A DNA stretch of 64,000 nt from an uncultured Clostridia bacterium (GTDB lineage Bacteria > Bacillota > Clostridia > Oscillospirales > Ruminococcaceae), in NCBI GenBank assembly GCA_945923775.1, contig CAMELR010000007.1:29020-93019 (forward strand), read 5' to 3'. Positions 25,581 through 36,027 of the stretch are shown here, piece after piece; positions within the stretch are counted from its first letter, which is position 1, and every line of letters begins with the position of its first letter. The notes under the pieces were generated by a model. The model made no database searches. It saw only the letters and a program-made list of their open reading frames with translations, and was not told the origin of the DNA. Position numbers and translations under genes: made by a program.

Positions 25581-27119
25581 TCAGGTATCGTCGTCGTTAT
25601 CCTCGTGATATTCCTCGCCGTACTTCTCGGCGTCAGCCTTTCTTGCGGCTGCGAGCTTTCTGCGGTTGATCTCCTTCTGGGTGAGCTTCTCGCCTTCATA
25701 CTCGGAAACTGCGTTGAGATCCTCTGCCTGTCTCTTGCGCTTTTCTTCCTTCGCGGCGTTCTTCATGCGCTCGTTGTACTCAGCCTCAGCCTGCGCGCGG
25801 AGCTTTGCAGGGCTGTAGACCTTATTGAGCAGCAATGTTTGCAGGATACCGAACGCATAGCTTATCGTCCAGTAGAAGCCCGCGCCGGCAGGTACGGTAA
25901 ATACCAGCACGATGGAGAAGATAGGCATGATGAAGAACGTAGCCTTCATGCAGCCGGAATTTCCGCCGGCAGCGCTTGTATCCATAGTTTTCATGGAGAT
26001 GAGGGTCTGCGCCATAGAGAACACGAACGCCAGTATCGGAATAAGGATCATCGGCCAGCCGAGGTCGCTTGCGGGATCCTTGCCAAGCGGGATTCCGAGG
26101 AACTCGAGCTTGTCGTTGAGCTCTGCCATGTTGTCCTTGTCGGACTGCTGGAGGCTGTAAGCGGAAGCAGTCGGATCAATTGTAGATACCTGACCGTACA
26201 TCTCGATAGCGTAAAGCTCTCTCTGGAGCGTAGACGCCTGGGTGTAGGTGAGGGTATCGCTGTCTGCGGTAGCCTTAACGGAACCGTACTTGCGCTGTAC
26301 GGTCTCGACCGCGCTTCTTGTGGAAGCAGAGAAGCTGTGAGCCTGTCTGTACTCGTTCTTCTCGGTCTCATCGCCGATAGCGTCGACCTCTGCCTGCTCC
26401 GCCTTGGTGAGGGAGTAGAGGTCGCTCTCGGTGAACAGGTCGTTGCCGTTGTCCTCGTTGAAAGCGGTCAGAGTAGCCTTGGTGATGACCTTCTTCACCA
26501 TGTTCTTGCTGGTGGCGTCGAGATTTGCCCACACGTCTTCAGTGAGAGGCTCTTCTCCGTCGCCGAGGCAGTTGTCGTTGTAGAACTCAAGGATCTGCTT
26601 CGCGTCGCGGACGATCTCGTCATGCTTCGTGAGCGCGTCGCCGGTAAGCTCCTGCGTGTTGCCGTACTCGTCGACAAAGATCTTCGTCATGGAAACGTAG
26701 TAGGATTCCTGCATTATCTGCGCAGTATTTCCCATGTGCATGATGTGGGTCATGGGCTTGTAAACTACGTCCAGTACGCCGAACAGAAGCAGGAAGGTTA
26801 TAGCCATGGTGCCGCAGCCGCCCATCGGGCTGTAGCCCTGCTGCTGGAGCTTCGCAAGCTCCTGCTGCTGCTTTTCCTGATTGTTCTTGTATTTCTGCTG
26901 GATCTCTCTTACCTTAGGTGCGAAAATTGCTGATTTTGCGGTGTTTTTCTGCTGCTTTATCGACAGCGGCAGCATAGCCAGCTTTACGATAAAGGTAAAC
27001 ACCAGGATTGCCACGCCGATGCTGGCGCCCGTGTTCTTGCAGATGACCTCATAGATCGCCCACATGATGTAGCCGAGGGGGTAGCCTATGATACTGTACA
27101 GGAACTCTATTGTGTCCAC
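25581..27119 (-). CDS. yidC: membrane protein insertase YidC with large extracytoplasmic insertion
   Basis: YidC/Oxa1 insertase of 512 residues, against roughly 260-330 for usual Firmicute YidC. TM1 (about 31-52) carries Lys46 where the groove Arg is usual (FTFIVKLAMLPL). The cytoplasmic C1 hairpin spans about 53-100 (KQQQELAKLQQQGYSPMGG), TM2 about 103-122, and TM3-5 about 354-445 (WPMILIPILAFVFSMAQT; PIFSIVLVFTVPAGAGFYW). Between TM2 and TM3 sits about 225 extra residues that are hydrophilic and acidic and must face outside. The C-terminal tail is long and charged. There is no lipobox or signal peptide of the SpoIIIJ type. Confidence 0.93.
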   Translation of the reverse strand: MDTIEFLYSIIGYPLGYIMWAIYEVICKNTGASIGVAILVFTFIVKLAMLPLSIKQQKNTAKSAIFAPKVREIQQKYKNNQEKQQQELAKLQQQGYSPMGGCGTMAITFLLLFGVLDVVYKPMTHIMHMGNTAQIMQESYYVSMTKIFVDEYGNTQELTGDALTKHDEIVRDAKQILEFYNDNCLGDGEEPLTEDVWANLDATSKNMVKKVITKATLTAFNEDNGNDLFTESDLYSLTKAEQAEVDAIGDETEKNEYRQAHSFSASTRSAVETVQRKYGSVKATADSDTLTYTQASTLQRELYAIEMYGQVSTIDPTASAYSLQQSDKDNMAELNDKLEFLGIPLGKDPASDLGWPMILIPILAFVFSMAQTLISMKTMDTSAAGGNSGCMKATFFIMPIFSIVLVFTVPAGAGFYWTISYAFGILQTLLLNKVYSPAKLRAQAEAEYNERMKNAAKEEKRKRQAEDLNAVSEYEGEKLTQKEINRRKLAAARKADAEKYGEEYHEDNDDDT

Positions 27120-27212
27120 GTCCTTTCATTTGGTGCAGCGCTGTGGAAGGGTCGGTATGCGCGCTGCTGTGTGCGTCCGACCGGATAGGCTCCGGCGTCT
27201 TTGGAATGGTAT

Positions 27213-27240
27213 ATTATAACACGGCGCATAAAGCCGCAGT
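27213..27240 (-). promoter_or_regulatory. possible internal promoter of yidC-jag
   Basis: Minus-strand TGTTATAAT extended -10 (TATAAT at 27213-27218) in the 132-nt gap between yidD and yidC; no good -35 is visible at 17 bp. Confidence 0.4.
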
Positions 27241-27251
27241 TGACTTCACTT

Positions 27252-27578
27252 TTAAGTTTTATCTTTGTAGGATCGCTTTATATCTTCGCTGAGGTAGTCT
27301 GCGCTGTCGTCGTCAGGTATCCCGAAATCCGGCGGCACAGGCAGCCTCTCGGGGTGGAAACAGAACTTCTGCGGCACAGGGTCGATGCCGCCTGCACCGA
27401 ATGGGTTGCACCGCATAATTCTCCATAACGTCAAATAACCGCCCCTCACCGCACCAAAACGCCGAATAGCGGTAAGCCCGTATTCGGAACAGCTTGGATA
27501 ATAGCGGCAGCACGGCGGTAAGATCTTTGACAGCGTAAGTCTGTACAGCTTGATGATAGCAAGGAAAATATACTTCAT
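27252..27578 (-). CDS. yidD: membrane protein insertion efficiency factor YidD
   Basis: A 108-residue YidD-family protein that assists YidC. The signature [16 protein letters not shown] (about 23-38) and [13 protein letters not shown] (about 57-69) are intact, after an amphipathic N-terminal helix. The C-terminal tail of about 35 residues is acidic/charged. Its start overlaps the rnpA stop by 4 nt, so translation is coupled. Confidence 0.95.
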   Translation of the reverse strand: MKYIFLAIIKLYRLTLSKILPPCCRYYPSCSEYGLTAIRRFGAVRGGYLTLWRIMRCNPFGAGGIDPVPQKFCFHPERLPVPPDFGIPDDDSADYLSEDIKRSYKDKT

Positions 27579-27928
27579 GACAGCTTGGACAGAATATTCT
27601 TCATCATCAGTGAGTAGATCTTTGTGGATTTAAGCTCCGGGGTCTTGCTCCTTGCGACAAAGACGAAATCGTAACGCTTTTGTGTTTTCTCTTTCAAAAT
27701 CGGCTCGAAAAGGCGGAAGGCTTCCCTTATTATCCGCCTTGAGCGATTTCGTTTGACCGCGTTCCCGACCTTCTTCCCGGTAACAATACCGAGACGGTTG
27801 CACCGCCCGCGCCTCTCCCTGACGTAGCAGACAAAGGCAAATGTGACGATACTCTCCCCCTTCTTGAAGAGGAAGCTGAAATCGCGGTTGTTCTTGATCA
27901 CAATGTACTTCTTTTTGAATTCAGACAT
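27575..27928 (-). CDS. rnpA: ribonuclease P protein component
   Basis: Protein subunit of RNase P, which matures the 5' ends of tRNAs. It has 117 residues with the RNR signature [18 protein letters not shown] (about 51-68) and a basic N-terminus. It begins 10 nt after the rpmH stop with no good Shine-Dalgarno, suggesting coupling to rpmH. Confidence 0.96.
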   Translation of the reverse strand: MSEFKKKYIVIKNNRDFSFLFKKGESIVTFAFVCYVRERRGRCNRLGIVTGKKVGNAVKRNRSRRIIREAFRLFEPILKEKTQKRYDFVFVARSKTPELKSTKIYSLMMKNILSKLS

Positions 27929-27938
27929 TGCAGTCAGA

Positions 27939-28073
27939 TCAGTAGGTCAGCTTTTTTCTGCCCTTTGCGCGGCGGCGAGCGAGAACCTTACGACCGTTCT
28001 TGGTTGCCATTCTCTTCATAAAGCCGTGCTCGTGCTTTCTCTGAAGCTTCTTGGGCTGGTAAGTTCTTTTCAT
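27939..28073 (-). CDS. rpmH: 50S ribosomal protein L34
   Basis: A 44-residue, highly basic L34: begins [18 protein letters not shown] and ends AKGRKKLTY. The stop TGA is at 27939-27941 and the ATG at 28071-28073, preceded by AAAGGGGGG. It is the first gene of rpmH-rnpA-yidD-yidC-jag, driven by a consensus promoter. In most Firmicutes dnaA lies divergently beside rpmH; here it does not. Confidence 0.98.
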   Translation of the reverse strand: MKRTYQPKKLQRKHEHGFMKRMATKNGRKVLARRRAKGRKKLTY

Positions 28074-28174
28074 TGATAGACCCCCCTTTGTTCAACATGG
28101 TAGTATCGTTGTATGTTCTACCGGAATCTGCCTTTGGATATAGCTCTTCCGCACACAACTGTCAACAATAATTA

Positions 28175-28203
28175 ATTATACCGTATTATAAAAGCGTTGT
28201 CAA
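28175..28203 (-). promoter_or_regulatory. consensus promoter of rpmH operon
   Basis: Minus-strand TTGACA (28198-28203), 17 bp, TATAAT (28175-28180). A second possible promoter follows downstream, TTGACA ending near 28160 with TATATC 17 bp further on, so the operon may have two starts. Confidence 0.88.
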
Positions 28204-28286
28204 GGGTTTTTTGAAAATTTCCCGATATTTTTATTTATACGATAACTGAAAGTATAATATGCTCGATAATTTACTGAAAAACGGGC

Positions 28287-28315
28287 TTGTAATTATGTCG
28301 TATTTTTGTTATACT
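28287..28315 (+). promoter_or_regulatory. promoter of the VTC-DUF4956 pair
   Basis: TTGTAA (28287-28292), 17 bp, TATACT (28310-28315) with a TGT extension, 46 nt before the start codon. Confidence 0.7.
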
Positions 28316-28361
28316 TATATTATACGTTTGTAAACGATTATTTACGCGGGGAGGTGCCGGA

Positions 28362-29162
28362 ATGCGGCTTCTGAAATCCACAAGGCTTATACCCAGGCTC
28401 GGAAGCGAGGAAACGCGCGTGCATGCTCCGCAGCTCCGTGACCGCACAACGCTGTCCGGCGGGAGGAAGCTCAGGCACGAACTGAAGTTCATCATAAACG
28501 AGGGCACCTACCTCATGCTGAGAGCGCGCCTGGCGCCGCTCATGACGGTCGACCCGCACGGAGTCAACGGCGAATACCGTGTCACCAGCCTTTATTTCGA
28601 CGACGTATACAACTCGGCTTACTGGCAGAAGGTCAACGGCATTGAAACGCGCCGGAAATTCCGCATACGCGCCTACGACCTCGACCCGTCGCTTATAACC
28701 CTGGAATCCAAGCACAAGGACGCCTCCTACGTTTCAAAGCTCTCCCGGCGGCTCACCGAGGAACAATACCGGGCGCTGCTCTCCTGCGACTGCGGCTTCA
28801 TGGCGGACAGCGACAGCGGCGAGGATTCCTTCGGGGAATTTTACCGCGCCGACCTGCTCACAAAGCTGCGCCCGAGGGTGATCGTGGACTACCGCCGCCA
28901 GGCGCTGATATCCCGCTTCGGAAACGTCCGAATCACGTTTGACAAGCAGCTTTCCGCGTGCTTCAACACAATGGATATGTTCGCGCCGGAAGCACAGTAC
29001 ACTCAGGTTCTCGGCGGAGATATCATACTTGAAGTTAAATTTGACAGCTATATTCCCGAAAGTATACAGGCGGCATTGCAGGGGCTGAACGCTCCGCAGC
29101 AGTCAGTATCAAAATATATGATCTGCACAGACAGAATGTTGGAGGTATTATCCCATGGTTGA
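28362..29162 (+). CDS. VTC-domain (polyphosphate polymerase-like) protein
   Basis: A 266-residue protein with a VTC domain, the triphosphate-tunnel fold whose eukaryotic member polymerises polyphosphate. The alternating charged strands that line the tunnel are visible: RHELKFII (about 39-46), RVTSLYFD, RRKFRIRAYD, LESKHKD, RPRVIVDYRR, RITFDKQL and ILEVKFD (about 226-232). An extra basic stretch of about 35 residues precedes the domain. No membrane span. GGAGGTG lies before the ATG. The 3' end overlaps the DUF4956 gene by 8 nt. Bacterial members are not well characterised; polyphosphate synthesis is a family-based guess. Confidence 0.88.
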   Translation: MRLLKSTRLIPRLGSEETRVHAPQLRDRTTLSGGRKLRHELKFIINEGTYLMLRARLAPLMTVDPHGVNGEYRVTSLYFDDVYNSAYWQKVNGIETRRKFRIRAYDLDPSLITLESKHKDASYVSKLSRRLTEEQYRALLSCDCGFMADSDSGEDSFGEFYRADLLTKLRPRVIVDYRRQALISRFGNVRITFDKQLSACFNTMDMFAPEAQYTQVLGGDIILEVKFDSYIPESIQAALQGLNAPQQSVSKYMICTDRMLEVLSHG

Positions 29163-29856
29163 CGTGATCAGTCAGTTCCTGACAAGCGGCTCAAAGCTAA
29201 CCGACGCTATCGAACTTTTCGGCACCGACTTCGAGCTTGCGAACATTTCCGTTGCTACGATTCTTGTTACGCTGCTCACGGCGGCAGTCTGCGGAGCGGT
29301 GATCTATCTTGTGTACCGCTTCTTTAACCGCAGCGTTATTTACAACGAAAACTTCAACATTCTCGTGATACTTACCACCGTTGTTACCTCGTTCATCATC
29401 ATGACGATAAGCTCCAACGTGGTGCTGTCGCTCGGAATGGTCGGCGCGCTCTCCATCGTGAGATTCCGCGCGGCTGTAAAGGACCCACTGGACATAGGAT
29501 TCCTGTTCTGGGGAATTGCAGCGGGAATCACCGCCGGAGCGCAGCTCTACTGGGTAGCTCTGCTCGGAACCGCTGTTATCGCAGTGCTGTACATACTCAT
29601 CACCATCTTCCGCAAGGAAAAGAAAAGCTACCTTCTCATCGTGAGATACGACGCCTCCTGTGAGATGAACGTCAACGGCGTACTGGGAGCCGTAAAGTAC
29701 CGCCTGAAGAACAAGACACAGACCGGGGATAAAATTGAGCTGACCGTGGAAGTCAAGATCCGCCGGAACGACACCGCCTACCTCAGCCGCTTCAACGCCA
29801 TCGACGGAGTCGAAAGCGTTACCCTGCTGGAATACAGCGGCGAATATATGAACTGA
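29155..29856 (+). CDS. DUF4956 membrane protein
   Basis: A 233-residue protein with about four N-terminal membrane spans (about 33-150) and a cytoplasmic C-terminal domain of about 75 residues. The family signature SLGMVGALSIVRFRAAVKD then PLDIGFLFW (about 92-120) is clear. DUF4956 genes are repeatedly found beside VTC-domain genes, as here, which suggests that the two act together, perhaps at the membrane. The start overlaps the VTC gene by 8 nt and has a GGAGG upstream, so translation is coupled. Confidence 0.88.
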   Translation: MVDVISQFLTSGSKLTDAIELFGTDFELANISVATILVTLLTAAVCGAVIYLVYRFFNRSVIYNENFNILVILTTVVTSFIIMTISSNVVLSLGMVGALSIVRFRAAVKDPLDIGFLFWGIAAGITAGAQLYWVALLGTAVIAVLYILITIFRKEKKSYLLIVRYDASCEMNVNGVLGAVKYRLKNKTQTGDKIELTVEVKIRRNDTAYLSRFNAIDGVESVTLLEYSGEYMN

Positions 29857-29907
29857 CAGTGCGTATATCTGCGGCATGATATAACTTTCCGTATATTTAA
29901 CGCTAAA

Positions 29908-29936
29908 ACTAAAAGGGGGCTTTCGCCCCCTTTTTT
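29908..29936. terminator. bidirectional terminator between DUF4956 and atpC
   Basis: AAAAGGGGGC-TTTC-GCCCCCTTTT with A and T tracts on either side; serves the VTC-DUF4956 unit on plus and the atp operon on minus. Confidence 0.92.
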
Positions 29937-29943
29937 ATTATGA

Positions 29944-30345
29944 TTACTTGAGATGTGCAGCGTCAATACGGTTGAGTGCGCGCTTGAGCTTCGCCTCTGC
30001 AAGGCGGAACTCGTTATCGCCTGCCGCAGCCTTCATGCGTTCCTCTGCGACCTGCTTTGCATGCTCGGCGCGAGCAACGTCGATATCCTCAGCCCATTCG
30101 CAGGACTGCACCAGGATAACGGTCTTTTCCTTCGATACCTTGATGATACCGCCGGAAGTCGCCGCGCGGCGGAACTTACCGTCGATCATCACCCGCATCT
30201 GCCCTATGCCAAGCGCTGCACAATAAGGCTCATGCCCATTGAGGATACCGACATCTCCGACGGTGGTGCGGGCGATTATCTGCTCCGTATTACCGTCGAA
30301 AAACGTCTTTTCGGGCGTGATTATCTCTAATCTGAACGGCGTCAT
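29944..30345 (-). CDS. atpC: F1 ATP synthase epsilon subunit
   Basis: A 133-residue epsilon subunit: N-terminal beta-sandwich (LEIITPEKTFFDG; GDVGILNGHEPYCAALGIG) and a complete C-terminal helical hairpin (about 88-133). Last gene of the atp operon, 13 nt after atpD. Confidence 0.96.
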   Translation of the reverse strand: MTPFRLEIITPEKTFFDGNTEQIIARTTVGDVGILNGHEPYCAALGIGQMRVMIDGKFRRAATSGGIIKVSKEKTVILVQSCEWAEDIDVARAEHAKQVAEERMKAAAGDNEFRLAEAKLKRALNRIDAAHLK

Positions 30346-30358
30346 ATATTACCTCCGA

Positions 30359-31930
<1,572 letters not shown>

Positions 31931-31948
31931 TTTAAATTATGAATAACA

Positions 31949-32785
31949 TTATTCAAGTGCGTTCGCGCCGGATACGATCTCGGTGATCTCCTGCGTGATG
32001 CTTGCCTGACGCGCTCTGTTATAGAGCAGGGACAGGCTCTCGGTCATTGCGTCGGCATTGTCCGTTGCGGATTCCATCGCGGTTCTGCGCGCGCCCTGCT
32101 CGGAGGCATACGCCTCAACGACAGCGCACTGCACAAGGCTCGCGGTGAATTTCGGCACGATTCTGTCGAACACCGCCTCGGGGGACGGGTCGTAATTCAT
32201 CGCGCCGTAGCCCTCCAGCTTCTGCGTTTTCATCGGGAGCACAGCAAGCTGCTGCGGCTCCTGCGCAAGCTGGGAAACGAACATGGTGAAGAACACCTGC
32301 ACATCGTCCACCTCGCCGCGGCGGAACATCTCTATCGCCGTATCGGCGATATCCTGTGCCTGCGCGGGCTTAATGTTCTCGGCGATGTTCGGGTAGCTTC
32401 CCACGATGTCGTAGTCGCGCTTGGAAAAATACTCGATGGACTTCTTGCCGATCGCGATTATCTTCGGTTTCTCCGCGTCGTCCGCATGGGCGGCGGCAGC
32501 GAGCTTGAGCACGTTGGAGTTATAACCTCCCGCGAGTCCTCTGTCGCCCGCCACTACGATGAACAGACGGTGCTTTATTTCGCGCTTCTGCGTGAAAACC
32601 GTGGAGAAATCCGTATTAGCCGAGGCAATTTCGCACATGGATTTATACAGCTCGTTGAAGTAGGGACGAGCCTGCTCCGCGCGCTGTTTTGCCTTGCGGA
32701 GCTTACTTGAGGACACCAGCTCCATAGCCTTGGTTATCTGGCGGGTGGAGCCTACGGACTTTATGCGCCGCTTGATGTCCTTCAT
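31949..32785 (-). CDS. atpG: F1 ATP synthase gamma subunit
   Basis: Central rotor shaft, 278 residues: N-terminal helix MKDIKRRIKSVGSTRQITKA and C-terminal helix ending NRARQASITQEITEIVSGANAL, with the Rossmann-like middle (VVAGDRGLAGGYN). A GGGGGTGAT lies upstream, with a second weak site nearer the ATG. Confidence 0.97.
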   Translation of the reverse strand: MKDIKRRIKSVGSTRQITKAMELVSSSKLRKAKQRAEQARPYFNELYKSMCEIASANTDFSTVFTQKREIKHRLFIVVAGDRGLAGGYNSNVLKLAAAAHADDAEKPKIIAIGKKSIEYFSKRDYDIVGSYPNIAENIKPAQAQDIADTAIEMFRRGEVDDVQVFFTMFVSQLAQEPQQLAVLPMKTQKLEGYGAMNYDPSPEAVFDRIVPKFTASLVQCAVVEAYASEQGARRTAMESATDNADAMTESLSLLYNRARQASITQEITEIVSGANALE

Positions 32786-32836
32786 ATTTCCTGATGCTAT
32801 AATATCACCCCCGGAAATTCATTGCGGCGTAAGATA

Positions 32837-32965
32837 TCACTGCACGTTGTCGTCGGTAGTGATGTATCTTACCTTCTTTTCGATGTACAGCCAGGAAACG
32901 CCGAGTACGGCGATGGTGGACAGTACAGTGGCGATAACGCCTAATACAAAAGCAGCCTGCTTCAT
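32837..32965 (-). CDS. 42-residue single-pass membrane peptide in the atp operon
   Basis: A small reading frame not matching any subunit: begins MKQAAFVLGVIATVLSTIA, continues through VLGVSWLYIEKKVRYI and ends TTDDNVQ. One hydrophobic span (about residues 5-27) is followed by a basic patch (EKKVR) and an acidic end. It has a near-perfect AAGGAG site 8 nt before its ATG and occupies most of the 198-nt gap between atpA and atpG, where the genes are usually adjacent. Strand, spacing and ribosome site support real translation. I know of no F-type subunit at this position; it could be a small regulator or assembly factor of the enzyme, which is inference. Confidence 0.75.
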   Translation of the reverse strand: MKQAAFVLGVIATVLSTIAVLGVSWLYIEKKVRYITTDDNVQ

Positions 32966-32983
32966 AAAATGCTCCTTTCGCAG

Positions 32984-34492
32984 TTAAGCCGCGTAGCCCT
33001 TGGCGAAGTCAGCGAGAACCTTCTTGAGCTGCTCCTCGATCTCGGGCTTCATTACCTTTTCGGTCTTTATGCTGGTGAGGATATCCGGGCAGGTGGACTT
33101 GATGTGATCCAGCAGATCAGCCTGATACTGCTTGATCTTGTCAACTGTGATATCCTTGAGGAAGTTGTTGATAACAGCGTAGATGATGACTACCTGCTCC
33201 TCGACCTCCAGCGGAGAGTTCTGATCCTGCTTGAGCACCTCAACGATACGCTCGCCCTTTGCAAGACGATCCTTTGTATCCTTATCGAGGTCGGAACCGA
33301 ACTGTGCGAAGCTCTGCAGCTCTCTGTACTGGGAGTAATCCAGCTTCAGGGTACCTGCGACCTTCTTCATCGCCTTTATCTGCGCGTTACCGCCGACACG
33401 GGATACGGAGATACCCGGGTTTACAGCGGGGCGTACGCCGGCGTTGAACAGTTCGCTCTCGAGGTATATCTGACCGTCGGTGATGGAAATTACGTTGGTC
33501 GGGATATACGCGGAAACGTCGCCTGCCTGGGTCTCGATGATAGGCAGCGCGGTCAGCGAACCGCCGCCGTAGTTCTCGTTAAGTCTTGCTGCACGCTCGA
33601 GAAGTCTGGAGTGCAGATAGAATACATCGCCGGGGTATGCTTCACGTCCTGGCGGTCTCTTGAGCAGCAGGGAGAGGGTACGGTAAGCTACAGCGTGCTT
33701 TGAGAGGTCGTCGTAAACTACGAGGACGTCCTTGCCCTTCTCCATGAAGTACTCACCCATGGTGCAGCCGGAATAGGGCGCGATGTACTGAAGCGGTGCC
33801 AGCTCGGAAGCGGTAGCGGAAACGACGATGGAGTAATCCAGCGCGCCGCCTGCGCGGAGCTGTTCAACAACGCCTGCAACAGTGGAGTTCTTCTGACCTA
33901 TAGCAACATAGATACAGATAACGTCCTTGCCCTTCTGGTTGATGATCGTGTCGATCGCGATAGCGGTCTTACCGGTCTGGCGGTCGCCGATGATAAGCTC
34001 ACGCTGACCTCTGCCTATCGGGATCATGCTGTCTATCGCCTTGATACCGGTCTGAAGCGGAACTGTTACCGGCTTTCTGGTGATGATACCGGAGGCGATC
34101 TTTTCGATGGGGCGTGTTTCCTTTGCGAGAATAGCGCCCTTGCCGTCGATGGGCTGTCCCAGAGAGTTTACAACGCGTCCCAGCAGCTCCTCGCCGACAG
34201 GAACGGACACGATGGAGCCTGTTCTCTTGACGGTGGAACCTTCCTTGATGTCCTCGTCAGAGCCAAGCATTACCGCGCCTACGAAATCCTGCTCGAGGTT
34301 CATCGCCATGCACTGTACGCCGTTCTCGAATTCGAGCAGCTCGTTGAGCATGCACTTCTCGAGGCCGTGTATACGCACGATGCCGTCGCCGACGGTAACA
34401 ACCGTGCCGACGTCGCCGAGCTGGATCTTCGCGTTGTAATTCTTGATACGGGACTTTATAAGACCCGTTATTTCATCGGGGCGTAAATCCAT
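32984..34492 (-). CDS. atpA: F1 ATP synthase alpha subunit
   Basis: Non-catalytic nucleotide-binding subunit, 502 residues from the preferred start. Walker A GDRQTGKT (about 166-173), [13 protein letters not shown] and the Arg finger region ([11 protein letters not shown], about 370) are present. Start chosen at ATG 34490-34492: AAAGGG is 9 nt upstream of it but only 0-3 nt from the alternative ATG at 34501. Confidence 0.98.
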   Translation of the reverse strand: MDLRPDEITGLIKSRIKNYNAKIQLGDVGTVVTVGDGIVRIHGLEKCMLNELLEFENGVQCMAMNLEQDFVGAVMLGSDEDIKEGSTVKRTGSIVSVPVGEELLGRVVNSLGQPIDGKGAILAKETRPIEKIASGIITRKPVTVPLQTGIKAIDSMIPIGRGQRELIIGDRQTGKTAIAIDTIINQKGKDVICIYVAIGQKNSTVAGVVEQLRAGGALDYSIVVSATASELAPLQYIAPYSGCTMGEYFMEKGKDVLVVYDDLSKHAVAYRTLSLLLKRPPGREAYPGDVFYLHSRLLERAARLNENYGGGSLTALPIIETQAGDVSAYIPTNVISITDGQIYLESELFNAGVRPAVNPGISVSRVGGNAQIKAMKKVAGTLKLDYSQYRELQSFAQFGSDLDKDTKDRLAKGERIVEVLKQDQNSPLEVEEQVVIIYAVINNFLKDITVDKIKQYQADLLDHIKSTCPDILTSIKTEKVMKPEIEEQLKKVLADFAKGYAA

Positions 34493-34538
34493 TAAATACA
34501 TCCCTTTCTTGTTTATTTTCTGCTATTGAGCGGACTGG

Positions 34539-35081
34539 TCATGCGATAACGCCGCCAAGCTCCTTCTTGAGCTCGTTCAGCCTTGTGCGGACGCTGCCGT
34601 CATAGCGTGTGCTGCCGTAGTCGATAACGACGCCGCCGATGATGGACGGGTCTACCTTCTCCTTGATGGATACGGTCTTTCCTGTCACCTCGGACATCTT
34701 CGCCGCAATCTTTTCACGAACGGACTCCGACAGCGGAGCGCTCGCCGTGACTGTGATCTCAGCTATTCTGAAATGCTCGTTATAAAGCGCGCGGAAATTC
34801 TTCACGATACCGCTGAAGCAGCCCATTCTGCCGCGCTCCGTGAGGACGCACAGCAGGTTGCCCGTGTACTCTGAAACTCCGTCGGCGATGATGTCCTTTA
34901 TCATGCCGAGCTTTTCGTCCATAGTAACGGTGGGCGTTCCCAGCAGCTTGACGAAATCCGGTTCCTCCCGGAATATGCCGTCCAGCGCGCTGAGCTCGCC
35001 GAGGACCTCCTCCGGCCTGCCGTCTTCCAGGCAAAGCTCGAAAAACGCCTCAGCGTATACCTTTTCAGCCTTGTCGTTCAT
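34539..35081 (-). CDS. atpH: F1 ATP synthase delta subunit
   Basis: Peripheral stalk OSCP/delta subunit, 180 residues, with the N-terminal helical bundle (KVYAEAFFELCLEDGR) and C-terminal KEKVDPSIIGGVVIDYG (about 138-154). Preceded by a GGAAAGGAA site; lies in the usual order between atpF and atpA. Confidence 0.96.
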   Translation of the reverse strand: MNDKAEKVYAEAFFELCLEDGRPEEVLGELSALDGIFREEPDFVKLLGTPTVTMDEKLGMIKDIIADGVSEYTGNLLCVLTERGRMGCFSGIVKNFRALYNEHFRIAEITVTASAPLSESVREKIAAKMSEVTGKTVSIKEKVDPSIIGGVVIDYGSTRYDGSVRTRLNELKKELGGVIA

Positions 35082-35106
35082 ACAAAAATTCCTTTCCCGG
35101 CGAGCC

Positions 35107-35640
35107 TTACTTCGCTGTTCCTACGTTCTGTAAGAAATCCGCGATGATAGCCTCGTTGTCCTTTGCGGAAATTTCCTTCTCAACGACCTTAGACGCAGCC
35201 ATGATCACGATATCAGATATCTCGTCCTTTATATCGTTGACTGCGCGCTGCTTGTCACGCTCGATGTTCTCCTCGGCTCTCGCCTTGATCTCCGCGGCTT
35301 TCTGGTTAGCCTCGTTCACGATCTCCTCCTCGCGCTTCTGGGCGCGGAGCGTAGCCTGCTTCATGATGTCGGCAGCCTCCTCCTTAGCCTTTGCGAGCTT
35401 CTCGAGGTACTCCTGCTCGGTCTTTGCGGCGGATTCCTTCGCGCGCTTTGCCTCGGCTATCTCAGCCGCTGCCATTTCGTTGCGCTTGTCGAGGATCTTT
35501 CCGACCGGCTTGAACAGGAAAACCTTGAACAGGATAAAGATTATGAGCGTATTGATCAGGGTGAACACGATGGTTCCAGGGTCGATCGTAACAAGAGGCA
35601 GGTTGACCTGCGCTGCGCTTTCACTGATAAGTGTCAGCAT
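35107..35640 (-). CDS. atpF: FO ATP synthase b subunit
   Basis: Peripheral stalk subunit, 177 residues: one N-terminal membrane span (about 22-42, IVFTLINTLIIFILFKVFLF), then a long charged coiled coil (Ala/Glu/Lys-rich, about 48-135). ATG 35638-35640 is preferred because GGGAGGAG is 9 nt upstream; an in-frame TTG at 35649 abuts that site. Confidence 0.95.
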   Translation of the reverse strand: MLTLISESAAQVNLPLVTIDPGTIVFTLINTLIIFILFKVFLFKPVGKILDKRNEMAAAEIAEAKRAKESAAKTEQEYLEKLAKAKEEAADIMKQATLRAQKREEEIVNEANQKAAEIKARAEENIERDKQRAVNDIKDEISDIVIMAASKVVEKEISAKDNEAIIADFLQNVGTAK

Positions 35641-35675
35641 TTTGTTCAACTCCTCCCTTTATGCGTTTGCTGTCA

Positions 35676-35993
<318 letters not shown>

Positions 35994-36027
35994 CTATCCC
36001 CGAGGGGAAATTAGCCTAAAGCTGCGA

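Noticed and set aside
24828..26933. 701-codon plus-strand frame opposite jag and yidC
   Set aside because: It spans two well-recognised minus-strand genes and translates to Leu/Val/Cys-rich nonsense without motifs.
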